Shown here one piece after another: positions 42,548 through 53,553 of a DNA stretch of 64,000 nucleotides. The first letter of the stretch is position 1, and each line of letters starts with the position of its first letter. Source of the DNA: Euphorbia lathyris. Its lineage: Eukaryota; Streptophyta; Magnoliopsida; Malpighiales; Euphorbiaceae. The stretch covers positions 75,254,610 through 75,318,609 of the forward strand of contig NC_088917.1 in NCBI RefSeq assembly GCF_963576675.1, in the 5' to 3' direction. The notes below the pieces were generated by a model that was not told the DNA's origin, ran no database searches, and saw only the letters and a list, made by a program, of their open reading frames with translations. Position numbers and translations under genes: made by a program.

Positions 42548-44268
42548 ATGGGTGAAAACAGCACTCGGTTTCTCCCTGGAAACCAGACAACTCAGATATT
42601 ACTTGAGGGGCTGTCCATTACTAGGCCTCCCCTATTCTTCGGGTCAAACTATACCTTTTGGAAGAATAGGATGAAGAACTTCATTCAAGATACAAACATG
42701 AGTGCCTGGCTATCTATAGTCCAAGGCCCGTTTGTACCTATGAAAGTTGTTGCTGGCCAGTCAGTTGTTAAAGCTGAGGTTGAATGGACAGAGGATGATC
42801 TCAAGAAGCTACAAATCATGCTTCGGCTATAAATATGCTTCACTGTGCGCTGGATGCTGCAGAATACAACAAAATATTAGGTTGTGAGTCAGCACATGAG
42901 ATCTGGAAGAAGCTGGAGGTCACCTACGAAGGAACCAACAAGGTGAAGGAGTCTAAGGTCAACCAGCAGATGAGATTGTATGAGCTGTTCGAAATGAACA
43001 ATGATGAGGGGATTTCTGAAATGAATGCAAGATTCACCAACATCATAAATGAGCTCAAAAGACTTGGAAAAATCTTCACTGAGGAAGAACAAGTCAAGAA
43101 GATACTCAGAAGTCTTCCTAAAGACTGGCAAGCCAAGAAGACAGCCGTTGACGAAGCTCAGGATTTAACCACCTACAAATATGATGAACTCATCGGCTCA
43201 CTGCTGACTCATGAGATATCTATGAAGAATTTCGAGGTGAAAGAAAAATTCGAAGACAAGAAGCAGAAGTCACTTGTCATGAAAGCTGATTCAACTGATG
43301 ATGGCTCAACTGACGATGAGGAGATGGCAATGTTCACAAGAAAAATGAAGAGATTGTTCAAAAGAAATGACAAATTCTCCAAGAAGCCTTATAGAAAATT
43401 TGATAAATATAAGGCTGACTCAAGTGACAGCAAATTCAAGAAGGACATCTCAAAGCCCATTACATGCTTTGAGTGCCATCAAACCGGCCACATCAAGTCA
43501 AGCTGCCCAACACTGAGGAAAGACAAAAAGAATGGCAAGAAGGCAATGGTGGCAACATGGAGTGACAGTGATGATTCTTCATCTACTGAAGCTGAGGCCA
43601 CAGAGTCAGCGAAGATATGCTTCATGGCTGACGAACTTGCTGAGCCATGCATTTCTGAGCATGCTGACCAATCTGATGAGTCAGATTATGAAGAGCAATC
43701 TAATGAGGTAATCTCACTCTCTCAACTCAGAAATGAAATGGGTAATGCCCTGAGTGATCTCTATACACTTGTCAAAAAGTGTAACAAGAAGATTAAAGCA
43801 CTCAGTCGGCGCTGTGATGAAGTAGAAGAGGTCAAACTGAGTGACCTCAGATACCTTCTTCAGGACAACTCAGTTTTGCATGAAAATATGAAAATCATTC
43901 ATGAGTCTGTCTCTGAAGTCCAGTCAGTTTCAAAGAAACTGAGGAAGGATGTCACAACCATTCAGAACCAATTAAAGGTTCCAAACAAAAACAATTTTCC
44001 TCTGAGAACTCAGTATCAAGGTACTCAGTACCAAGGTACTCAGCAGAGACGAAATCCCCAGCGAAGAGTCCAGTGTGACTTTTGTGGGAAGTTAGGACAC
44101 ACCACTAAGGTGTGTTGGCACGCTCAGCACTGGGGTGCTGACAAGTCAGTAAAGAATCCTAAACAGAAGGTCAGTTGTGACTTCTGTGGAAAAAGTGGCC
44201 ATACTATCAATATATGTCGCCACAAAATAAAATATGATGCTTTACCTGTTGAACCTAACAAGTCATGA
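42548..44268 (+). pseudogene. gag: SIRE-type gag, one frameshift, three zinc knuckles
   Basis: ATG 42548 opens MGENSTRFLPGNQTTQILLE and the PPLFFGSNYTFWKNRM block typical of this lineage. A one-base shift near 42815 ends that frame at 42832; the next frame (from 42835) carries the rest, 477 codons. Knuckles of form CX2CX4HX4C lie at residues 211-224, 414-427 and 448-461 of that segment. The last two are close together at the C-terminus after an acidic Ser/Asp/Glu-rich stretch and a predicted coiled coil (about 290-385). Gag packages the RNA. It ends in TGA at 44266-44268, and pol lies in another frame, so Gag-Pol would need recoding. Confidence 0.88.
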
Positions 44269-44306
44269 CCCAAAAAGAATTGGGTACCTAAAGGAAACTG
44301 ATCACA

Positions 44307-47300
44307 ATGCAGGTAAGCCTGAGATGTGCCGAGAAGTCAAAAATGTGGTATATTGACAGTGCATGCTCAAGGTATATGACGGGTGATGAAACTCAGTTCA
44401 TCACGTTTGAACGTAAACGAGGAGGAAGCGTCAGTTTTGGAGACAACAGAAAGGGTAAGATAGTAGGATCAGGCACCGTTGGAGGTAATCCCACTATTGA
44501 ATCTGTCTCCCTAGTCAGCAGACTCAAATATAACTTACTCAGTGTAGCTCAGCTATGTGATAATGGGAGAAAAGTTATATTTGATGATACTGGATGTAAA
44601 ATATATGAGGGAAAAACAAATGAGTTAATTTTAACTGCCCCTCGGATAGATAATGTTTTCATGCTGAACCTACAAAAGAAGTTTTCAAAAACTGTATGCT
44701 TAGTCACAAAGGAAGAAAATTCCTGGCTATGGCACATGAGACTTGGTCATGTAAGCATGGACCTCCTGGCCAAATTAGCAAGAAAGCAATTGGTTGAGGG
44801 ACTGCCTGAACTTAAATTTCAAAAAGATCAACTATGCCACGCTTGCCAAGCTGGAAAACAAACCAAACAATCTTTTCACAGTAAAAACATTGTCTCAACT
44901 AAACGTCCGTTAGAGTTACTACACTTGGATCTCTTTGGTCCAGTCCAGCCGCTGAGTCTGGGTGGAAGAAGATTTTCCTTGGTCATTGTAGATGACTTCT
45001 CTCGGTATACGTGGGTTATCTTGCTGACCAGCAAGGATGAGACCTTTGAGACATTTTCAAATTTGGTTAGAAAAATTTAAAATGAAAAAGACCTAAAATT
45101 AGCTCATATCCGTAGTGATAACGGTGGAGAATTCAAAAACCAAAAGTTTGTTGAATTCTGTGAACCCAGCGGCATTGACCACAATTTTTCTGCTCCTAGA
45201 ACACCTCAGCAAAATGGGGTTGTAGAAAGGAAGAACAGAACTCTGGTTGAAATAGCCAGGACAATGCTGGATGAGCATAGGCTTCCAAAGTATTTTTGGG
45301 GAGAAGCTGTTAACACAGCATGCTATATTCTCAATAGGGCTCTAGTTAGACCTATACTTAAGAAAACCCCTTATGAACTTTGGAAAGGACGAAAGCCCAA
45401 CATTGGATACTTTCGTGCCTTTGGCTGTAGATGTTTCATTTTAAATACCAAAGATAGCTTAGCCAAATTTGATTCAAAAGCTGATGAGGCTATCTTTCTA
45501 GGCTACTCAACAAACAGCAAAGCATACAGAGTTTTTAATAAGAGAACCCAAGTATTAGAAGAGTCTATACATATGCAATTCGATGAAACTGACCCTGCAG
45601 GAAGATACCAGCCGCTGACAGAAGATGAACCAAACTCAGCACCTGCTGATCAAGAACCAGCTACTGAGTCCTTCACAAAGCGGCTGACCAAGAGTAAGAG
45701 TGAACCTAAGATTGTTTTCGCTGACCAATCTACTTCTACAGAGAATGTTGAAACACGAATAGAACAAGACACAAATCTACCCAAGGAGATAAGAGTCCCA
45801 AGAGGGCATTCAGAAAATGCAATTCTTGACTCAGCTGGAAATACCCTGATGACAAGGAATCAACTCAGGAAGTATCTCGGCAATGTAGCCTTTGTCTCAG
45901 TTCAGGAGCCAAAGAACTTTGCTGAAGCTGAGCATGACGAATTCTGGATGAATGCCATGCAAGAGGAACTGGACCAATTCAGAAGGAATAATGTATGGGA
46001 GCTAGTGCCACATCCAAGAAGCCAGAAGACCATTGGAACCAGATGGGTCTTCAGGAACAAGCTGGATGAACAAGGAAACGTAGTCAGAAACAAAGCACGG
46101 CTTGTAGCTCAGGGCTACAGTCAGCAAGAAGGTATTGACTATGGTGAGACCTTTGCCCCAGTGGCAAGGCTAGAAGCAATTAGGATTTTATGTGCATATG
46201 CATCTTATATGAATTTTAAATTGTTTCAAATGGATGTTAAGAGTGCATTTCTTAATGGAGTAATAAACGAGGAGGTCTATGTCAATCAGCCTCCAAGGTT
46301 TGAGGATCCTAAGTTCCCAAACCATGTTTATAAACTCAAAAAGGCTCTGTATGGCCTCAAGCAAGCACCACGTGCTTGGTAAGAGAGGCTGACCAACTTC
46401 TTACTGACTAGAAACTATTTTAGGGGTCAAGCTGATACAACCCTATTCATTAAGAGAAAGGGTAAAGATACCCTGCTGGCTCAAATATATGTAGATGACA
46501 TTATATTTGGTGCTACTAATAAATCTATGTGCAAGGAATTTGGTAAGCAAATGCAGACTGAGTTCGAGATGTCAATGATGGGAGAACTCAACTTCTTCCT
46601 TGGACTTCAAATTAAACAAGGAAAGAATGGCATATTCATCAGTCAAGCTAAATATGCCAAGGAGATATTGAAGAAATATGAACTAGAACATTGTAAGTCA
46701 ATATCCACTCCTATGGGCACTGACACTGTCCTCTGTGCTGACGAAAATGGTAAGTCAGTAGACAGCAAGTTGTACCGAGGTATGATTGGCTCTCTACTTT
46801 ACTTAACAGCAAGTAGGCCGGACATTCAGTTCTCAGTATATTATTGTGCTAGATATCAGGCTAACCCTAAGGAATCCCATTACATTGCTGTAAAAAGGAT
46901 CCTTAGATATTTGCAAAGCTCAGTAAATGCAGGCTTGTGGTATCCAAATACTCATGACTTTACACTCATCGGATACACTGACGCTGACTATGGACGAGAC
47001 AAGCTGGAAAGAAAAAGCACCTCTGGAGGATGCCATTTCCTAGGAAGCTGTCTTGTATCTTGGTTCAGCAAGAAGCAGGCGTCAGTAGCCCTGTCCACCA
47101 CTGAAGCTGAGTACATTGCTGCTGGAAGCTGTGTTGCTCAAGTCCTATGGATTAAGCAACAGCTTGAAGACTATGGTGTACAAACAAAGACAATTGAAGT
47201 CAAATGCGACAACAAGAGCGCAATTGACCTCTCAAAGAACCCAATCCATCACAACAGGATGAAGCATGTCAGCATAAGACATCACTTCATCAGAGATCAT

Positions 47301-47435
47301 GTACTCAAGGAAGAAATCAAGCTGACCTATGTGCCAACAGATGAGCAGCTCGCTGATATCTTTACAAAGCCTCTAGCACGAGAGCAATTCAGCATACTGA
47401 GAGAAGCCATTGGTATGTTTAATCCACTATCTTAA
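44307..47435 (+). pseudogene. pol: SIRE-type pol: PR, INT, RT, RNase H
   Basis: A single frame with two stops, TAA 45078-45080 and TAA 46380-46382. Protease IDSACSRYMTG lies at about 44352, GAG-pre-integrase WLWHMRLGHVS at about 44725. The integrase core has [19 protein letters not shown] (45109) and [14 protein letters not shown] (45206). RT contains [23 protein letters not shown] and YVDDIIFG (about 46490). RNase H has STTEAEYIAAG, CDNKSAIDL and the ADIFTKPLA tail. The first stop splits the integrase core before its second catalytic Asp; the second falls after QAPRAW in RT. Otherwise the domains look full length. The polyprotein would make, process and insert the cDNA. Confidence 0.92.
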
Positions 47436-47805
47436 ATTCCTAAGTAAAAATGTGATATAATGCATGCTGAATGAATGTTAACATGCTGAGTGTTTTAAAG
47501 AATATCTGTCAAAATCACATGCACAGCAACTAATGCACACTGAGTAAGTTATCTCAGACCGAGTAACTAATTACTCCCACTATCCGTTGCACAAAACTGA
47601 CCACTCAGAATATGAAACGTTTGTACCAACAAATGCTGAGTAAAGGTAATCATTAGCATTCAATGCAAATGCACGCGTAATGACACTTGTACAACGCATG
47701 CGCCGAATATGTCATAAAGTGTCATAAATGTCAGGGTTTCTGCCGATTGGACAACCCAAGGGTAAAACCGACCTAAATTCAAACGGAAACCTTAATTAAA
47801 AAATC
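47436..47805 (+). other. spacer between pol and ORF3
   Basis: 370 bp without coding potential. Rich in TGCTGAGT/ACTGAGT words that recur throughout this element. Confidence 0.5.
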
Positions 47806-47907
47806 TATAAATAGTGGGTATTTCCCCACTACCTTCTCTTTACGCGTACTGAACTTTCAAAAGCTTCAGAATTTCCTTACGAACTTAAGAACTTCAGAAC
47901 TCCTAAA
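47806..47907 (+). promoter_or_regulatory. TATA box and leader-like stretch ahead of ORF3
   Basis: TATAAATA at 47806-47813 lies 102 bases before the ATG at 47908, followed by a C/T-rich stretch (TTTCCCCACTACCTTCTCTT) where a plant start site would fall. It resembles a complete core promoter placed inside the element. Function is inferred. Confidence 0.5.
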
Positions 47908-49567
47908 ATGACTCAAGCATCTTTCACCCATCAATGTCCTTCCACTTGACTTCGTAGTCACTTCGGACTCACATTATGCTCAGCATCATGCTGAAGAAAC
48001 TGAGCAACAGGAAGATGAGGTGGACCTAGACGAACATTTCGTCACTCAGCTCGAGGAAGAGCTTGAGAATGAAGACACTGAGGATGAAGGACATGCACAT
48101 GAGCAAGAGACGGAAGCTGACTCTGAAAGGACAGCTAGTGACCATGATCAAGCTGACCAAGCTCACACTGAGTCAGCTAATGGAGTTGAACAACATCACG
48201 AGCCAATTAACCAGCACACTGCTGATCAGAATGTAGACGACTCTCCATCTCAAGCTGATGTAAATCAAGCTGACCCTCCTCCTGTACAAAAGACCAGAAG
48301 AAGACTGGTAAAGGCCAGCATCTTAGACCAACCAGTCAGCACACCATTGCATGATCCATCCAAGGTCAAGATGACCTTCTTCCGGAAGCCAATTCCTTCT
48401 GCACCATCTCCTCAACCTTCACAAGCAGCAGAAAAACAAGCCTCTGTTTCTACTCAGGAACAAGCCGAACAACTTAACTCTGCAAACCCGCCAATCCAAA
48501 CCGAGCAAAATCTCGAAGAAAACACAGCACCAGTCAGCTCTGAACCCATCCAACCTGACTGTTCCGCTGAGGTTGAACCTGCTAACCCAACAACTGTCCA
48601 ATCAACACTTGCGCAGAACCCAACAATAACCCCAGTCCCTGACCCAGCAACCTCTTCTCTATCTGGTCAAACTGCCATCTCTCAGGCCACAATCAATGTT
48701 ACTGAGTCCAGTCAAAGAATCATTGACTCAGTGCAGGCTCTGATTAGAGATATTCAGAATTCAACTCCTCCTGCTGCTGCCATTTCCCATATAGAAACTA
48801 CTCAGCCTTCTCAAGTAACTCAACTTCTCAATGAAGTTAAGGAACTCAAGGACCTACTGAGTATTCTACTATCTTCACAAACACAGCAAGCTAGGCAGGA
48901 TTCGATTGCTAAGTTGGCTGAGATCCAGCTGACAACAGTACAGTGTCTCACTTCTTTATCTTCCCAGATCCAGAACCTGTCAGCTGCAAACCCAAATCTC
49001 ACCACTTCCTCTGAGTTAAAGATGCTGTTTGCTCAGCTCCATACTGAACAAAACAAGACTAATGCACAGCTTGCAAACACATCTCAATGCTCAATGGAGC
49101 AACTCAGTGAAGCAGTTCGTCTACTTAATCTCCACAAGGAAGAAATGGACACCAACCAGCTCAAACAGGATCAAATACTGACCAATTCCCAGAAGATATT
49201 CGACCATGTTAGACACACGAATCTTCAGCGTGAGCACTATGATACTTCACTTCTCAAAACCTTCCACAACTCCTTTGCTGCGCTGACAGACACAATTACA
49301 TGGCTGGGAAAAGGACAAGCTTATATACTCAGTATGCTCAGTGCTGCTGATATCCGTATTAGTCCTGAGGTCCTCAGCAACGGTGCTCCTATCTTTGATG
49401 GCATAGACGAAAGTGTTGATCGTTTGAAGACCTTCTCTGCTGAGCTCTCCAGAGCTGTTCTTTTGGATTCCTTCAAGTTGCCTCCACCCGGTGCTGGCAA
49501 AACGGGGGAGAAGAAAGATCAGCTCAGAACTCAAGCTGAAGGCAGTCAGCAAAAGAAGAAGAAATAG
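47908..49567 (+). pseudogene. SIRE-type third ORF, env-position protein
   Basis: ATG 47908 gives only a 13-codon frame. The long frame starts just after it (the TGA overlapping that ATG) and is open to 49567; its first GTG/ATG-like start is at 48020. The protein (about 515-550 residues) is acidic and rich in Gln/Glu/Ser/Thr/Pro, with a helical, coiled-coil-like C-terminal half (about residues 220-450) and a lysine tail. It lacks any clear membrane segment or signal peptide. Position matches the env-like ORF of SIRE elements, but nothing seen here shows an envelope function. The minus-strand copy at 62865 has an N-terminal region absent here, so this copy has probably lost its front part. Confidence 0.65.
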
Positions 49568-50101
49568 ATAAAAAAAAACTTAGTAAATCAGAAGCTAAGT
49601 TTACACTTAGCTTATTTCTTCCTTCTTATAACATGTATTATGTATGCTGACTATCCTATGTTATTTAATACAATACCTGCATGCATTGTCGACTCAACTT
49701 GTGTTATTTATCCTTTCATGCTAAGTATTATGAATGCATCTTCTAAGTACAAATTGAACTCAGTAAACGAGTAAAATACCTGCTGAATGTATGCTGCGTA
49801 AAAATTAATGATTGATCTTGTCTAAAATCAACCATTGAACAAATTAATTACTCAGCGCTCTTTTACTATACTACACTTCCGCTAAAACTGAGTAAAATAG
49901 AATATATCCCACAAGCTGACCTATACTTGAAAACTAATCTTAGACTTATTCAATTAAATCTTAAAATGTTTAGAATAAAACTAAGTCAGTAGCTCAACCC
50001 TAATGGGGAAGTTTACTTAGTCAAATAGGTCAACTATCATGGGGGAGCTCAATGCTGAGTTCCTTGCTGAATAGTTTTGCCAACATCAAAATGGGGGAGT
50101 T
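49568..50101 (+). other. 3' UTR and polypurine tract
   Basis: About 530 bp, non-coding, ending CATCAAAATGGGGGAGTT directly before the LTR. AAAATGGGGGAG is the plus-strand primer tract. The sequence is duplicated at 40600-41137. Confidence 0.85.
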
Positions 50102-51449
50102 TGTTGAAACACCTTTCCACAGGATTTTGATTTGACAAAATTATTTAAGTACAATTAAATATTCTATAACACACTAAGTTTAAATGCTTTGATTTATTGT
50201 TACTAATGTGTGTGTTCAATGTTGAGTTTATAATTGTTACAAGACATAAAGATCATAAGGCCCAAGCCCTATATGAAAGTCAAAGCCCAAGTTAAACAAG
50301 GCCAAGATCACTCAGCCCACGTATTACAAAACGCTGCCGTTGAGTATTGAAACGCAGCTCAGCAATGAAGGATCCAGAAGATCCACGTAGATAACTTCGG
50401 TAAGAAGCTGCTGAGCTGTCTCGACAAAATGTACAAGACAGCCGCTGACCACAAAGCAACTTCCAGACCAAGTATTTCCTCTTTTGGTAAAGAACAGAAG
50501 ACGCAGGAAGCTGTCTGTTTGACATTACCAGATTTGGAGGAACATAATGCCACACTGACCGAAGAACAGAAGATGCTAGAATCTGATTGGCTAAGAGAAC
50601 TGCTGAACAGACTGAGTGAAAACGACATGAAGCCGTTTCCCTCCAACGGTTATTTCGAAATTCGAAATAACCAGAAGCTCTCACAGCTCTCTATAAATAG
50701 AGCATTCAGAATCCTTATTCAATACAGAACTTTGAGCAAAAGCCGTTACGCTGACCAAACGTATACAAAAGTTATGCATCCAAAAGCAAAGCAAATCTTA
50801 CACGACAATTTTCACATCTGTGTAAAAGTCTAGAGTGATTGATCCTCAATCATCTAAGGTGTTCTAGCAATTGTTATTTAGGGCAAATCTTAATCATTTC
50901 TAGAATTAGAAAGGAGAAGCTGAGTACTCGGTTTTAGTACTTAGTGAATTAGAGTAGAAGTGAGTAGAGGTATAGAGGAAGGTACTCTTGTTATACTCAG
51001 CTTCTGATTTGTAAAGGGTTTTTGAGTCTCTACCTTTAAAGAGCTCAGTAGTGAATTGGAAATCTCGGAACATGTTCCGGGGACAGGACGTAGGCTTAGA
51101 AGAAGCCGAACCTGGATAACTCCGCTGAGTGAAGTATCTCTAACCCTTAACTCCTTAATACATTGCTTGCTTAAAACAAACTAAAACTGACCAAGTAAAA
51201 GAGGTCAAGCTGAGTTGTGCGCTGCAAACGACTTAGTTCAGGAATAGACTCTAAGTGCTATTTCCTGACTTAAGCAACGAAACTGACCTAGTCACCAGTT
51301 GACTAAGCCAGTGTCTTGCTGATTGCTCAGTGCCGTTGTCATATACTTTCTTCTTAAGAAAAAGAAGTTTGCCCTAATTATTTAAAAAGGGTAAAATAGT
51401 TCCTAACCCCCCCTTGGAACTATCTTTGCAACCTTACAAGGGACCAACA
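50102..51449 (+). repeat. LTR, right (1348 bp)
   Basis: Same length and ends as 41138-42485. TATAAATA at 50692-50699. Upstream at 50648-50672 lies an inverted repeat with 12 bp arms GGTTATTTCGAA/TTCGAAATAACC around one base. Followed by copia gag sequence. Confidence 0.94.
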
Positions 51450-51657
51450 AAGCAAACGACAAAGGAATTATGGGAATCTCTGGACCATAAATATAAATCA
51501 GAGGATGACGGGGCTAAGAAATTCTTAGTTGGGCAATTTCTGAATTATAACATGGTAGATTCTAAGAAAGTTGTAAGTCAAGTGCAAGATTTACAACTAA
51601 TTATCCATGAAATCCATGCCGAACGTATGTCAATTTCTGAATCATTCCAAGTGGCAG
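51450..51657 (+). pseudogene. gag: copia gag scrap between two insertions
   Basis: Open frame with KELWESLDHKYKSEDDGAKK and the QVQDLQLIIHEIHAERMSIS block of the UBN2-type copia gag. It is cut on the left by the SIRE-type LTR and on the right by the Athila LTR. It is the target DNA of both, and may belong to the same relic as 39235-40371. Confidence 0.8.
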
Positions 51658-53553
51658 TGATGCGCGTTTTACGTATACGTGCATGTGAAGGCAAGTGTAC
51701 CTTAGTCGTGTATCAAGTAATAAAGTGAAAGTAGAGTATCGTTCCCACGAGGATGGTGATTATAAGTACTAATCTCTTTGCTTACTATCTATTATTTAAA
51801 CAACCGAAATGTAGAGTTTGTTGGACAATTAAGCTAAGACTTAAGCAAGAAGTGAAATAAAAATTACACAAATAAGTGAGAGATTACTTATAATAAAAGA
51901 AACTAAGGCTTTTAGCTTCACTTAACCTCTTTGCTTGGTAATAACACTTAACCCCTTTTAAGTTTGTTATCCTTCTTAAGATGGCGATTTTTCTTATTAA
52001 CTATTAGTTCTCGAGATTGGTTCTAAACTCTTGACTAATTACTTTTCCTTGGTCCGGCTCAAGTAATTAATCAAGAGAAGCATTAAGTATTCTTAGTTCC
52101 AAACCTTCGATTTATTACTTTCCCTTGGTCCGGCTCAAGTAATCAATCTAAGATTTGTAATAAGATTTAATCTAAACCTTTTTAACCTACTTTACCTTGA
52201 TCCGGCTAAAGTGATTATTTAAGATTCAAGAAAAACCGCTCAAGTAATTAGTTCTAAACTTTCGATTAATTACTTTCCCTTGGTCCGGCTCAAGTAATTA
52301 ATCCAAAAAAGCATTAAGTTTTCTTATTTCCAAACCTTCGATTTATTACTTTCCCTTGGTCCGACTCAAGTAATAAATCTAAGATTTGTAATAAGATTCA
52401 TGAAAAACCTTGGAAAACTAATAAGCCACACTAAATGGTCATTAGGTCCAACTTATGAATTTCGATTAATCAATTTAATCACGGTCAATATAAACAATTA
52501 ATTATATCCAAGTAGAGAGTTGGCCCATCTCCTACAAGCATTAAGAATCATAAGTTAGTTCTCCAAAAGGATAAAGATAACTTAAATAGGTTAAACGTAA
52601 TTACCACATAATTAAGGTTAAGATCCACTTTTAGCCTTAGTTAAGAGGGGTTTAGCCCATCATTAGATTAAAACACATTTTAGAAAGATAGATAATAGAG
52701 TTCATATTAATAAAAGAGATTAAAGTTTAGAAGAAACCGTAGTGACGATTACCGAACGAACTTCTTCGGTAACTTGAAACTTACTTTTATTAGATGAACT
52801 TTTGCACAAACAACACTCTAACAACAATAAGAACAACACAAACAACTGATTCTTAAGGATAAGAATCAACAAAATAACATTATAGAGGGAGGAATTAAGC
52901 CTAAGCTTGGTGTGTCTTCAAATGGCACCCAAGGCCTCCTTTTATAGTAAAATGGTACACAAAATTCCAAAGACCAAGTCATCCTTATGGCCTCCCACTC
53001 CTTATCATCTGAATTTAGCATTTAAGAGAGCATGGGGGAAGATTTTAATAATTTAGGAGTTGAAATGTCAAAGGAATCTTAGGCTTCAACATATTCATCA
53101 ACTTTGGATAATTTTTTGGGCCTGATGCACTTCGAATTTGGAGATGATTATTATCAGAAATTTGTTCATCTTTCTCTAGCTTTCCAACGCATTTTGAATC
53201 GCCTCAATCCGAGTCCGTATGAGGGAGATAAGTTGAAAATACGACAATGTGTCAAATCTGTCCTAGTGTGAACAATTGGACTTTATTTTATAGCACCTAT
53301 CCGCGACGAAGTGCATGCTGGGTGTCACTAAAACTCCTTTTTCTGGTCCCTTTTACTCCCGAGTTGCCGCCTTAAGCCCCGACTTGGTTATTTGTGCCGA
53401 AAACCTTGTGAAAGTGCCTAGAAAACACACAAATTGGCTTAGATACATAAAATGAAGAAAATATACAAAAACCATTATTAAAATTTATTAAAATGGTACA
53501 AAATAACTAGTAATTAAATACTAAAAATGCTATAAATTACGACGATAACAACA
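51658..53553 (-). repeat. Athila-like 3' LTR (1896 bp)
   Basis: Ends TGATGCGCG and AACAACA on the plus strand. TATA box CTATAAAAGGAGG on the minus strand at about 52936-52948. The first 35 bp recur at 60975. Contains short repeats at 52020-52390. Confidence 0.88.
52020..52390. repeat. sub-repeats within the Athila LTR
   Basis: The phrase TTACTTTCCCTTGGTCCGGC followed by TCAAGTAATTAATC occurs four to five times with 60-120 bp spacing and variable linkers. Confidence 0.75.

Larger units (their letters stand above)
41138..51449 (+). mobile_element. SIRE-type (Maximus-like) Ty1/copia element, 10.3 kb
   Basis: LTRs of 1348 bp each, tRNA-Met primer site, gag with three zinc knuckles, pol, a third ORF after pol, and a long 3' UTR with purine tract. 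Size, LTR length, integrase style and the extra ORF fit the SIRE lineage. LTRs differ at about a dozen sites, so insertion is recent. Damage: one frameshift in gag, two in-frame stops in pol, and a broken ORF3 start. The left side abuts another copy's 3' end rather than target DNA, so no duplication can be read. Confidence 0.9.
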
